Source: Angiostrongylus vasorum | Taxonomy: Eukaryota; Nematoda; Chromadorea; Rhabditida; Metastrongylidae | Assembly (NCBI GenBank): GCA_018806985.1 | Contig: JADANN010000449.1 | Span: 354,615 to 418,614 of the forward strand | DNA length: 64,000 nt | Reading direction: 5' to 3' | Shown: positions 23,471-36,400 of the stretch, piece after piece | How positions within the stretch are numbered: position 1 is the stretch's first letter | Layout: each line of letters opens with the position of its first letter | Notes under the pieces: generated by a model | What the model was told of the DNA's origin: nothing | The model's database searches: none | The model's input: the letters and a program-made list of their open reading frames with translations, nothing else | Made by a program: the position numbers and the translations under genes

Positions 23471-23839
23471 GGGTAGTGAGTCCAGCAGGATTATAACTGG
23501 AACCATTAAATACCCATACATACAAACGTATTTCCCACGTTACCACGACTCTTCAATAGCTTAGGGCTTCTGTCACATCCCCTCGAATTACGGTGGAGAT
23601 CTATGGACGAGTTATCGCGCATCTTCATCGGCGCCACCTTCTATCCAGTTCAAATTGTTTTTGGTTATCCATCATGCGGGGAGCGGTTTTCTGTCTGTTC
23701 ATGCTTAATTTTGTTTAGCTGTCTTTTAATGCAGTACTTTGTGCTATGGTTTCAGTTTTCCGTCTTTGTAAGGATTCCGTGCACCACTTTGCTGCTCGGA
23801 TGTGATAACCATGTGTTAACAACTTGGATCTTATTTATT

Positions 23840-24215
23840 TTTTTTATTTTATTTGACCCATCTCCATATCTAGCGTGTGGATCCCAGCATTTCTCACATT
23901 CGATTCGTTCCCCTCGCATCCATCGTCTGCGAGAGCCTTCCAACTTCTACCTGTGGCTTCGGTTGCTGGTTGGGGGGATTTCATCTTGGATGTCGTAGAA
24001 TGCTGGTCAAGCAATTTCTCCCTGGAGTCCTGAGATAACCGGGCTGGAGCGTTCCCAACTGGATTACAAAGAGCGATTTTTTCGCAGACAAGTCCGGAAG
24101 CAATTTGCTGTCGCGGGGGGATGAGAGGCTTTGGTTGGTCCGGAGCGGGATCGAACTAGCATCATGCTCCAGCCAGCTCGTGATGACCGACATCACTACC
24201 ACTGTGCTATCCGCC
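23840..24215 (-). repeat. Family D SINE, minus copy with the best head
   Basis: On the minus strand the head reads GGGGCGGATAGCACAGTGGT, then AGTGATGTCGGTCATCACGA, and the B box GTTCGATCCCGCTCC. The A box fits the TRGYNNANNGG pol III consensus. The 3' end is T/A-rich (plus strand TTTTTTTTATTTTATTTGAC). Confidence 0.78.
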
Positions 24216-24844
24216 CCGTTAGCAACTTGAAGAGCCTAAAGTAATTAACTAAATAGCAACTTGGGTAGCCCAGAGTAATTAATTAACTAGCTCAAGCTTA
24301 ATTGGCTTGATTAGGCGAACATCCAAGTCGTTGTGTGCGACCTTATTTTTTTATTATATTCGCAAATGGAAGTCGTAATAATTCGGACTTGGCTAAAAAC
24401 TATATGAGCTCTTCTTCCTTTCTATGGCTTCCATACTTCACTTTGTTCCCCGGATATGGTATCCATGTGTTAACAACTTGAATAGCTTGTTTATATCCAG
24501 CACTAAGCCTTTTATGCAGCCTTATCGTTTAGGACCTTCCTAGATAGAACGTTGCTTATTTTGACCTTTCAATTAAAGGAAACTTTTTTCGCAGTGAGTT
24601 GTGATTACTGATATAAAGACTATTGGAATCTACTTATTTTTACCCCTGGTGCTAAGTGATGAGGTACAGGGTGTCTGGGGAGTACACGAGTGTTTTTCCT
24701 TCCTTTTTTCTTGTCGAGGGGTTGCATCTCTGACTAAACAGTTGAGGAAGCAGAATTTTTTACGGTAACTCTCAGAAAGACCTCCAGTTCTTAATTCTCG
24801 GCATATGTCGAAAACGCATGCCGTAAAGGATATGCTGAGCTTCT

Positions 24845-25240
24845 TACTTACTTGATGCTTGAATGGCCCGTCCTCACTGATTGTGCGGGCTCCAGCATAA
24901 CCTCCACTTTTCCGAGATTTGCCGGTTAAGTCATTGTGGTTCCCTGGAATTCCGTGGTCAGGCTGGCCAAAATCTACCACAGGTCTTCACCACCAGAGGC
25001 AGTCGCAGCCCTTGTGGATCAGAGGGAGATTTGAAATCATGCGACAAGTTTGATACCAGTACGGTGGAGGATCCTGGTATTGGTTTACTGTTGGCTGGGC
25101 TTCATGATAGAAACGCCGAACTTCTTCTCAGTTTGGGAGACCTCTGCCAGGGGATGAATTGCCCGCTGTATATCGCAGTCCGACACCTGCAGGAACACCT
25201 CCCAACCACGATGGCGCGGGAAACCGTTGGGAGGATGTTG
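24845..25240 (-). repeat. Family C repeat, near full length
   Basis: On the plus strand it runs from TTACTTACTTGATGCTTGAA to GGGAAACCGTTGGGAGG. Internal landmarks are CAGTCGCAGCCCTTGTGGAT, CAGTACGGTGGAGGATCCTG and GCTTGGGAGAC-like sequence. Confidence 0.78.
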
Positions 25241-25384
25241 AGCTTCATGTCCAGAAAGTTTTGAGAGTTCACATTCTGAGAGTTGAATTTGCCCTACGTT
25301 GACTGATAACTTCGAAACGTGGGTAATATGTGCGATATGAACGAGAGAGCTGTTTTGTAATGAGGGAGATCGTAATTCCTAGTA

Positions 25385-25830
25385 GTAAACAAATACCGTG
25401 GTGCTGAGACATTTGGAAATTTTGGGCTCCAGGCCATACCAAAACCACGATTACCGTTCCCGTGGGCTCACATATTAGTACAGCTCCACCTAGACTATTG
25501 ATTTGTCTTCCTCTGAGCCACTTTTTTCTATGTTCTACAGTTTCTACTTCTAGTTTTTCTACCCTATCGTCATCAATCACCCGTCAACGAGATTAAGTTA
25601 GGTAGTTGAGCTTAAAGTAGAAAAACTTGCTGAGGGGAAGGCAAAGCAAGGGCTTCAGTGGTGCCATGCGTAACACATGAGCTCCCGGAAAGGGTAATCG
25701 CGGTCTCGATCTACCTAGCCTATCTAGCCTGTGGTCCAAGTTTTTGCAACTCTCTCACCATCAAAGTGATTAAATTTCACATCATTCTCTCCCGTGACAA
25801 GTAATAATAGTCAGTAAGTAAATAGTAAGC
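25385..25830. repeat. Family B SINE, head-to-head pair
   Basis: A minus copy at 25385-25590 (AATACCGTGGTGCTGAGACA ... CATCAATCACCCGTCAACGA) and a plus copy at 25630-25830 (GGTGCCATGCGTAACACATG ... AATAGTCAGTAAGTAAATAG) are separated by about 40 bp. Confidence 0.72.
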
Positions 25831-26204
25831 GAACCGATAGAAAAAAATGTACGTCTAGTGCTTCGGTTCCACGTATTGCAACTGTTATTGAGTGAGTACC
25901 AGTTTTCTTAGAAGCTAATGAGGAAGAGCATAGAGAAAATATTCGATGGAGACACTGCTTTGGAATTCACAGTGGTATCGGATCCATAATTCCGAGTTGT
26001 ATAGGGCATAAAGGTCACTTTATTAGTTTGAAACGTTAGAAAGAAGTTTAGCTTGGAAAAGTTAAATTAGGTAAGTTAGTTAAGTTCAAGTTAAACAACT
26101 TTAGAAACCTTACTTTGAAACTGTATTAGTTTATTGATAAGTTTTTCAATGCGGCAGATCTGATACAGCTTTGAAGTAGAAGACTATTTGAACTACAAAT
26201 GGTA

Positions 26205-26600
26205 CTTACTTACTTGGATACTTGGATGGGACCGTCCTCACTGGTTGTGCTAGCTCTAGCATAATTTCCATTTTTTTCGGAATTTTGCTGGTTTAGACAT
26301 TGTGATTCCCTGGAGTCCCGAGATGAGCCTGGCCAATGTCTGCCCTATATCGTCACCACCAAAGCCAGTCGCCGCTCTTGTGGATCAGAGGAAGATTTGC
26401 CACCAGGCGACAGTTTGGTACCAGGATGGTGGTCGATCCTGGCATTGGTTTACTCTTAGCTGGACTTCCTGATGGAAACGCCGGGCTCCTTATCTTGGGA
26501 GACCCTGGAGAGGGGATTAATTCCCCCGCTGTCCATCGCAGCCTGGATCCCAGGAACACCTCTCAGGCACAATGAGGCGGTAAACCGTTGGGAGACAAAT
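26205..26600 (-). repeat. Family C repeat, near full length
   Basis: On the plus strand it runs from ACTTACTTACTTGGATACTT to GGCGGTAAACCGTTGGGAG. The tail has at least three ACTT units, supporting an (AAGT)n 3' tail on the sense strand. Confidence 0.78.
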
Positions 26601-26720
26601 GCTACATGTAATGGCACTTCTCGTTTTCAAGCCATATTGCTCTATTACTTCCACTCTTATTGCAGAGAACGGTTAGTGTTCCTCAGTGACCGATAGATTT
26701 GATGAAATACACTTTTTATT

Positions 26721-27038
26721 CTCGATATTCTTGTTGAGTAAACACGAGGTGTTCCTTTTATTCTTTATTCCGGTAGAGCTGACGTTTCGGCGGATTTCGC
26801 CTTCCTCAGAGCCTGGAAAGGTCAAGTTGACTGCAGTGTACTCAGCCATACACCTACATAACCAAAGAAATCTTGATTTCGGTATGTTCTCTGTTTGGTT
26901 ATGGAGGTGTTTGACTGTGTAGATGGCAGTCAATTGGACCTTTGCAGGCTCTCAAGAAGGCGAAATCCTCCAAAACATCAGCTTTATCAGAATAAAGAAT
27001 AGAATAATACCTCGTGTTTACCCAACAAGAATATCGAG
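26721..27038. repeat. 318-bp near-perfect palindrome with ribozyme-like motif
   Basis: The left arm (26721-26863) starts CTCGATATTCTTGTTGAG and the right arm (26897-27038) ends CAACAAGAATATCGAG. The arms are about 142 bp each with a 33-bp centre. The minus strand of the left arm at 26784-26809 reads CTGAGGA, a GGCG/CGCC stem, then GAAAC, a hammerhead-like core. The right arm has the same segment in decayed form. Similar sequence occurs near 46408/46570. The style fits the paired terminal repeats of Penelope-like elements. It ends about 370 bp before the trr-1 start codon. Confidence 0.65.
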
Positions 27039-27406
27039 AACCATTTGGTCAGTGTCGAGGTTAATAGAAAGTCGGTCGTGGGAATTGCATTTTTATTTCT
27101 CTTTCCTGTGAGTCTCGATATGGCCAGTTTAATGCTCGAGCAAGTCGCTTTAAAGAGAAGCGACTCTAAATTTTACCCACACGTCATAGTCTGACACTTA
27201 GGAACAACTCCATCCAGCATCAGGGCAAATCACTGGGGTATATGAAGGACATGTTGATGTTTTCCACGCGTTTTATATCAAACCAGTTGCTAATACCGCA
27301 ACTTTTTTAGTGGATTTTGAAGACCTTTTTTTATTGGATGTATAAACATTGATTCGTTAAGGTAGTCGAGAGACACGAATCAAGACATCCCAGCCTGGTT
27401 GGCTCC

Positions 27407-30400
27407 ATGACTTCCCAGATGATGAAAGGCAACGTCTCTACGCAACAAATATGTCCTCAACCAATACTACCTAGTGATCAGGAGACGTTAATCCGAACAT
27501 TGAATGACGTCAACCAGAGAGATGATGTGAAATTGAAAGCTGTGCAGGATGCTTGGCTCAAGTTCGATTCCTTTAGCTTGACTCCGACATTTGATCAGTT
27601 TTTGGATAGTCTCATTAGAGCATTTATGAAGCTATTTAGCGAAACAGTTCCACAATTCATAGTTGAGAACAACACTCAGGTAGGTCTTATTGCCTTCCTT
27701 ACTCCTTCTATATCCTAGTGTCCAAAATGTAGAGATATCTACAGATTCTCATTTTCGCTTACCAGGAGTCCGGCAACTTTGAGGACCGGGGAGTACTAAC
27801 GGATGTCAACGATTGTCGCTAGTTAGGAGCTATTCATATTCGAGTCCAGTATTTTACGTGAGGAACGCGTTTGGGGCCGTAGTCGGAGGCGTCCTGCAAT
27901 ACACTTGGGACTGATCCCCGCGCCCAAAGCTCACCAAGCTTTCCATCCTTTGAGGTCGGTAAATTGGTGCCTGACTTGTCCGGTAGGACAACAACATTGG
28001 GTGGATACATTGTTAGACCACAGCGAGTCATTGTATAGGGCAGATATGCATTCAGTCACATGCACCATTGCTTAGTGAAGTCGAATCCAAGGTGCATTAA
28101 GGAGTGGTCAACACTAGGAGTTTTATCCTTCATCTTCTATTCAGTTTATGTGAAATCATTGGACTTTCAGATGTTGCGTAAAGCCATGTTGGAAATGATT
28201 TTGAGGACATCTTCATATGAGCCCGTTAAACAAATGTCAAAAGAAATCCAGAAGCAAATGATGCGAATTATTGTCCTGGAAAATGAAGACAATGCAATCC
28301 TTGCAGTGAAAATTTTGGTGGACCATAGTAAAATCACGCGGACACACTTAATTCCTGAGGTTTGTTTTCCCAAGTTTTGGAAATTTTTGAATTCTTATTT
28401 GTGTTTTGGGTGCAGCAATATGGAATGATTATAGGGTTTTTTTAGGTCTCTGTCATGCTTCAGCACTTTAAACAGTGGATTAAATGTATGTGCACTACTT
28501 TGTCAAGGCCACACACCTTTGACACCGTGGATTTAACACGTCCTACTGTTCAGCTGCCTGAAGAGGCCATGATAGAGGCGTACCTTCAGCAATGCTACTA
28601 CATGCAACCCGCTCTTTTATACTCGCCGAATGGTACATTGGATACACTGGTTTGTTATTTCGTTCAAGTTTAACTTAACTCTGCTTACTTTAGTATTTTG
28701 TAAATCCACTTTTCTTCAGTATAATCTCATACCACGCGCCAGTCAATCTCTTAAGGCTTTTCAAGATATACCGATGCTTGTTATTTTCTTGTACCAGCAT
28801 CACAAAGCCGGTGTTCAGTCCGAGGTGAGTTTTTATTTTGGTTTATGTGTTTTCGCCGATCGGTTAGTGGTGTCCCTCCCAGTGGTTTACCGCCTCATAG
28901 GTGTTCCTGGAGGTCGGGCTGCGATGTACAGCGAGGGGATTGATCCCCTCACCCCAGCAGGATCACCCAAGCTGAGAAGGAGTTCGGCGTTTCCATCAGG
29001 AAGCTGAGATAAGAGTTAACCGATACCAGATCCACCACCGTCCTGGTAGCAAACTAGTCGAATGGTGGCAATTCTCTCGATGCACAAGGGCTGCGATTGC
29101 CTGTGGTGGTGACGACATGGGGCAGACTTTGGCCAAGCCCACCTCGGGACTCCAGGGAGCCACAATAGCTAAAACCAGCAAAAACTCCAAAAATGGAAAT
29201 TGTGCTGGAGTCCACACAACCAGTGAGGACCAACAATTCAAATGTCCAAGTGTGTGTTAGTGGTATCGCTATTTCCTGTCCTTTTTGAGTGCTATTTGCT
29301 CTGTATCAAGGTTTACTGTTCTGAGCCTTGTTTTTTACTCTAGATGTTTATTAACCGGTTCGCCGAAACATCAAACTATGATTCCGTTTTCAGGCGATGG
29401 AGTTTTTGCTGTGTTGTCTTGACTTTCTGAGCATACAAATATTGAACGAACAGAAAGCAGACGATAAATACAATAAGGCATTGGCAGATGAGTTCTACAC
29501 AGCTCAGTCAAAAATGCTGGCTTATCTAAGCATAATGGGGAAGATCCGAGAAGTAATAGCTTGCACCTTCCCCATTGAAAATATGGAAATCAATATTTTC
29601 ACTTCAGTTTATGGATCAAATACTGGCCCACGGCGATAGGTTTGTAAATGGTGTCCTTTCCCTTCTTGAACAGTGTCCTGCAGAATTAATTGTTGTTAGA
29701 AAGTGAGTTTGCTCAAACCTTTTCTTAATTTTCAACGTGATGTGTGATCTGTTGTTGTTTTACTTTTTTCAGGGATGTGCTGATTACGTTAAAGTTCTTT
29801 TTTTATTTCGGATTTACGTCCGAAATTCATTCAGCTTTGCCTCGACTTCTGTCAGAAGTTGCTCTGATTGGGTCGGGCTACACAGCAGTTGATCACTTAA
29901 GGTATTGCTTAGGTTATTGCTGATAGCACCTATAAAACACGGTTGAGAGAGGCGAAACGAAGGACCCGCATGGTGTGGCGGTGAACGTGTTAGCTCCCGG
30001 AAAGGGTGGTAGCGTGTTTGATCCCCAACGCATGCGCCTGCGGTCCGGAGTTTTGCAAATATTTCAGCATCATTGTGGATATATTTTACGTTATACCCTG
30101 TAGTGAAAAAAAATGGGCAGTGAGTGAAGAAGTGATTACATTGTGACTTAAGGTATTATTCAGCGATTCTATAGGAATTTGTTTACAACTACTGTGGCAT
30201 TAAAAATTTTAATGTTGTATATTCATAATTTCTAAAATCTTCAGAGGATATTTTTACCAAACCATGGCGGATTTCCTCCACCATGTCAGAGCATCTCTGT
30301 CGTTCGATATGCTCGCACAGTGAGTGTCTCTTGTTTCATAATAGTTTCCCAGCACTCAAGTGACCAGTGTTTTGTAGTGTTGCCTTTGTGTTCTGTCGTG

Positions 30401-33400
30401 AGCTGCATGACAATTTGTTGCCGTATCAGGTTAGTTTTTTTCGTTGATTGCTTCTCTGAGTTGTTACCATCGACTGTTTCTTAGATTCAAGTCATCTGTG
30501 CAAGGATGTTAAGTAGCGTGCTGGAGGGATTGTCTAAACATGGGAAGGAAGGAGAAGCGGTTGGATTTCCTTCATAATATTCTCCAGTAAAAGTATTGAA
30601 TTCCATTCAAGTTAACCGTCATTAAACAAGTTATTTTTCCTTACAGACACGCGATTTGGTTTTGATGATTCTCGAAAGCTTGGTAGTGAAGATGAAAGTA
30701 ATCGCTGTTTATCATTTGCCTATACTTTTCAAGCAACATGGAGCCGAAATTTGTTACGACTATAAGTCCTGTGATCGCGATGGGTTTGCTATATGCAGTT
30801 TTTTAAAGCGGTCGCAGTACTGTTGGATTTTGTACTGCATACGAAGTGTTTTCAAAAACATATGGTACATTTCAGACCTGATACTACTGATGAAGATAAG
30901 CTTTCGGACGAGGTGATTAGGGAAGAAGTTCGTCGGTGTTCGATTGATACAGCTCCAGAGATGGAAATTGGTCCTACAGGTTTGGAGTTCATGAGATGTT
31001 GAATGAATGGAAAACTTGACTTTGTGGCTGCTTTGAGAATTTTCTTTTACAGTTGGACCTGGGCACCCAAACATCTTTTGTTTCTTTACCGAAGGCATTT
31101 TATAGATCCACTTCACCCGCCATCTCCTTCTATGCCGTTGCCAAAGGAAAGTGCATCTCAAAAACAGTCCAGTCCTGGTTCAATCTTGACGCAGATGTAC
31201 ACTATGAATGCACCACCAATTCCTTTGGTTGAGGCTCGAACGATCGTGAAATTCCTTCTCTTAGCTTGCAAAATGGGAACATCTACATTATCGGGATCAA
31301 ACCGAAGTTCACAATCGCCTCCATTGGTTCGAGAACGCGATATTTTTGAGCGAATGTTCAAGTATTCCATTCAGTGTCTAGATGTCTATATGATTCCTTT
31401 CCCACAGCCTCCATCAAGAGCGCAAGTTTCGATTAGTGTTCCTGGTGGTACAAGATCAAAAGAAGAAAAAGATGCATTAGATGCGTTAGCGTCATTGTTC
31501 ACAATGCTTAATTTGGATGTGTTTGGCGAAATTTTTACAAAGTACATGGACTTTTTTGTGGTTCGCATGGCGAAGAACCTTCCCCTGCAGTTGGCGTGCA
31601 ACGCATTTCTTGTTCGCGCTGATGTTTCGTTCAGATTCGGCTGCATTATCGTGAAATATTTAATGGATCGCTTGCCTTCATTGGCAGTAATGAATGACGT
31701 CTCAGCGCTATACGTGAAATTATTCAAGATTATTTTCTCCGCCATTGGTTGTCAAAATTCGGCGAGTCCTGACGGAGAAATTATGCTTAAGCCTTATTTG
31801 CCGGAACTTATTCGTAAGTCCATGGAGTACGCATTATGTGCACGAGATCCCATCAACTACTTCATGCTTCTTCGTGCTCTATTCAGATCAATTGGTGGTG
31901 GTCTTCATGATATTCTCTATTCACAGTTTCTACCCTTGCTACCGGATCTGATGTTGTTCTTCAATAAACTTCAGTGGTGTGATCATCGACAGATGATGCG
32001 AGAGCTCTTTGTTGAACTGTGTTTAACCGTACCAGTGAGATTGTCGACATTACTTCCACACCTACCGTTGCTTATGGAACCGCTTGTTTGCGCACTTAAT
32101 GGCGGACCGAATCTTGTGCAACAAGGACTACGCACTCTTGAACTTTGCGTAGATAACCTTCAACCCGATTTCCTTTTCGACAATTTCTCTCCAGTTCGCG
32201 GAGGGATGATGCAAGGTTTGTATAGGGTTGTTGGAAAATCTGGAGATCCGCTGTCGGTTGCAACTGCAGTTCGTGTTCTTGGAAAGTTTGGTGGAGCCAA
32301 TCGCAATATGTTCGCAGACCCGCCGAATTTGAAGTCACATCCGAAGGGTGACTTACCTTCGTACACGGTTCGTATTGCGTTTGACCGACCAAATACATCT
32401 GAAGCATTTTTTTCAACCATCTTTGGTGATCTGGCGTTAAGCGAGATTGTCCGTACAGCTCTGAAACAGATGCGTTTTGATCCTTCTCATTCGCACTATT
32501 CACCGCAAGTACGCCTATATGCTATGGAACTTGCACGATCTCTTCTACTAACAAGCTTCGCCCCTATTGATTTCACGGGAGACTGGGAAATATGTTTGAA
32601 GGATTGTTTCAGAGAACAGTTTAAGCAGTTGGACAATGCTCCTGATGATTGCACCGTTTTTCGTTGTGTTCGTGATGGTGACCGCTCGATTCACTCGGAT
32701 GCTCTAATGATTTTGTTTTGTGGGATTGTTGGTAAGGATCTGCGCAGTAAATACATCAAGTTCTTTAATACCACAATACGTTACCTGACACTGCAGGCCT
32801 TGCTGGAATTTACTGGTAGGGCGGCTCTTATGTCCGTGGACCATCCAGCTCAGTGTATGGATGGTAGTGTTTTGGTGGATGCGATTGTTACAGCACTTTC
32901 GGACTCAACCAAGGACTTTTGTCAGTCAGCCATTGTAGGGCTGCGCCATATAAATGACGTATGCAGAGTAGTTATAGCAGATTTAGATATGATGCCTCGG
33001 ATACCATTTATTCGTTATTTGATCGAAAGCGTGAGCTCTCTTTGTTATGCATCTTCATGGTTTGTGAGATTGGGAGGAGCGAGTGGTCTAATGTACTTCA
33101 TCGAAAATTATCCAGATTCTGTCGTTTTAACGAATATGAGCAGATTCTTGCAAAGCTTGGTTGAGGTTCTCATTGGAATGACAGATCAAGTGTCATGTGG
33201 AGCCGTCGACATGGCCGTAAGTGCAATCGAAAAACTACAGAGGCGGTGTTTTGTTGGTTCGAAACTCAATGATTCGAAAGTTCAAGTGTTTATGAATTGT
33301 GTTGGCCATCACCTGTTCAGTGGAAGCCAACATATTCGTCAGAAGACTTTGTCGATGCTTACTCTCTGTGCAGAAGTTCTGGGTGAATCACTGTCAGCAT

Positions 33401-36400
33401 TGCTATGCGCATATCGCGAGATTTTTATTCCGCACATTGAGCGGGCAGTGGATGAATTTAATGTGTTGACTCTGCTTGACCGTTGTGGATGTCTGGAGGC
33501 ACTTCGAGTCATCTTTTTGTGCGATCCTCCGTTAACTTATATATCACTCGAATTGGAAAGGACGCAAATTTTTGTTAGAGAACTGATCAACGTGTGCCGA
33601 ATCTCTTTGAGTGAGATGCTCGAGCTTGAGCTGTTTAAATCAATGGAAGGTTGCCCGGCTCATTTTCTACCTCCGTACACAGCTAATGAGAAAGCTGAGT
33701 TCTATAAGATAATGGCAGTTAAAACCCTTGTCGCTTTATACAAGACATTTATACGAGATTCTCGTATGGAACATGTACAGAGCATGGATACATCTTGGAG
33801 GAATGTTGCATTAGACAACAACGAGAAAGTAACTATGGACAAAATGTTATGCGTAGCCGTGGAAACTGTTCTGTGTCCAATTCTTTCCGTGGTACAGGCC
33901 GCTGAGGAAGCCTTGATGCAGATAGCTCCTGTTGATTCGAATTGTGTACGAATGGTAGGAGAACAAGTGTTCGAGCAGTTCCGTGAACCCCACGGAGACC
34001 ACCGTAGTGCGGAGAGTGTCGCTCAGTTATACCGTCTCGTGCGCTTAAATACTTCTTTATTTGATATTAATCTCGCTGAAAATTTAGTCAGTTATATATG
34101 TGGATATGCTCAACGTTTTCCTCTTGATTCGTCACCAACATCTGTTCGACTCTTGGAAGGTCAAGATGTGGAGGCAATAACTCAGACAGTTCGCCTTTTA
34201 CTCCTGGTTGAAAGCAAATCCGTGTCAAGGCTGGCTACTAATATCGCAGCATTTATTGCATTTTTCGATCATTATTACTGCACAAGTGCGTACGATGCAT
34301 GGATTCCACCGTTAGCCACATTGCTATCTCGTTACGCACGGAAATCCATGGTTTTCTTTCTGTCCGAAGAATCTCTGTCGATGTCATGTAGGAGGGCATT
34401 GTTGCGAAAACTTATTAAGGACGAGGAATGTGGCCCAATACGCAGTCTTCTCATGCAGGATTCTTCATATTTCGAGAACCTTCTCGAAAGTAGAGTAATG
34501 AGTGCCTCTGGTGAATGGGTACAATCGTGTCCAGCTCACCAAAATGAGAATGACATTATGGAACGTGAAATGCTTTGCCTGCACATTATCGACGCAGTTT
34601 CTCGGCGAAATGTTCAGTGGTTCGCTGGTGCAAAAGAGTTAGTGATCAAATTGAGACAGCTGTGGAACAATGTCGATTTCAAAGGCCGTTATGTTGTACA
34701 CGCTCCATGTAATAAAGATCTGCTAGAGCTTACGATAAAAATGATGACCGAGCACAAATACAAGGTGCCACGACTTCTCGTTAATTGTTTCATTCGATAC
34801 TACAGGCACAACAATGATGACCTAGATCTTCTTTGTGATATACTGTTTGTCTTTATTGGTCGATATGTCACGGATTTCTGTTTCGTACGTGAATTTCTTG
34901 AAAAGGAAGTTATACCGACTTATTCGATGGAATGGCGAAGAAAATTGTTTTCTTTTGTTCTGGGGAAGTTTGAAGCTGGTGGCTCAACGGTGATTAAAGA
35001 CCTTCTTTATGTTAAAATTGTCCAGTACGTTCTTATTCCATGTCTTCAGTGGGCGTTTGAACGCTATAATGTTGACGAGATTCTGGGGCAAATTCAAAAT
35101 CCTTCTGAACAACCTGAAAACGATCCAAATGATCTTGTCTATCGTTTAGCTCATATTATTGATCAAAATCGGCAGGTAATGAGTGATGGCATTGTAATTG
35201 TTTTGTACCAGCTTTGTACACTTCTTGTTAAACACGCTCCCAGACATGTTCACAACAATGATTCGAAGAAACATGGATGGCGCTTACGTGTTTTTATGTT
35301 ATTTGCTTGGTCATGTCTAACGCCGACAAATCGGCAAGATGCTACGCTCCGATATACGGGCTTCTTATTTATTTCTCATATTGTCCAAAAGTTCACGATC
35401 AACAGGAAAATTGTTTTACAGGTGTTTCAAGCGTTATGTGGATCGTTCCAATACGATAGTAGAGAACTTGTTAGACGAGCGGCGGATGTGGTCACTTCAG
35501 CAATGCCAATTAGAATGGATGATGGCCACCATCAAATGTTTATCAATGTAAAGCGTGTACTTTGCGAGGAGGCACACAGTCTGCTACATATTCAGCACAT
35601 AGTAAGCATGGTCGTCCGAAATTATCGCTCTTATTTTTCGTGTCGTCATGCATTGTTTAAGCCTCTTATGAATGCAGTACGACGTGTGATCAGCACTCCA
35701 AATTCTGCTATGGATGGGTATGCAAGGAACGTCTATAACTATGCAGTTCTGGTTAAAAATGACATTTATGTAAAACTTTGGACCGCAGGTGTCTGCGGTG
35801 GGTATTGAACACCCTATTACCCTCTACGGGGGAAACGGAATGTTCTAACCCAGATCAATTCTGTTGACGGGTGATTGCTGATAGTAACTATAAGTTAAAC
35901 ACGGCTGAGAGAAACGCGAAACGAAGGACCTGCCTGGTGTTGTGTTGAACGCGTTATCAGCCAAAAAAAGGGTAATAGCGTGTTTGTTTCCCATCGCAGA
36001 CACCTGAGGTCCGAAGTTTTGCAAATATCTCAGCATTGTTGTGGTTACATTTCATATAATACCCTACCCTTAAAAGGGCGCATGTGGCGCAGTAGTCCGA
36101 GGCGCCCTGCAACATACACGTGGAATTAATTCCCGCATCCGTCGCCCACCAAGCCTTTCATCCCTCCAGGGTCGGCAGATTGGTACCAAACTTGTCCGGG
36201 AGGATAGCAGCACTGGCTCTATACATCGGCAGGCCACCGCGATTGTAAAGGCCAGATATGCATTCAATCACCTCCAAACGATGCTTAATGAAGTCGAATG
36301 CATGACGCATCCCTCAGGGATTGATCATCGCCGAAAGCTTTACTCTTTTATTTTTTTACCCTGCCCTGTGGAGTAAATAAAAAAAGTAACTGAGTTGATG

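Larger units (their letters stand above)
22575..27406. other. Divergent spacer between dymeclin and trr-1
   Basis: It separates the two divergent start codons and should contain both promoters, but no core promoter motif can be pointed to. It is mostly repeats: D (23130-23470 and 23840-24215), C (24845-25240 and 26205-26600), a B pair (25385-25830), and a 318-bp palindrome (26721-27038). Open frames near 23.6-24.0 kb overlap the D copies and are not genes. Confidence 0.7.

Noticed and set aside
23603..23998. 131-codon open frame
   Set aside because: It overlaps a family D copy on the other strand and has no domain; the hydrophobic look comes from the T-rich tail.
35718..35808. Extension of the giant trr-1 frame to 35808
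   Set aside because: The conserved protein continues at 36416 in phase after a GTATGC donor at 35718. The extra codons run into a family B SINE.
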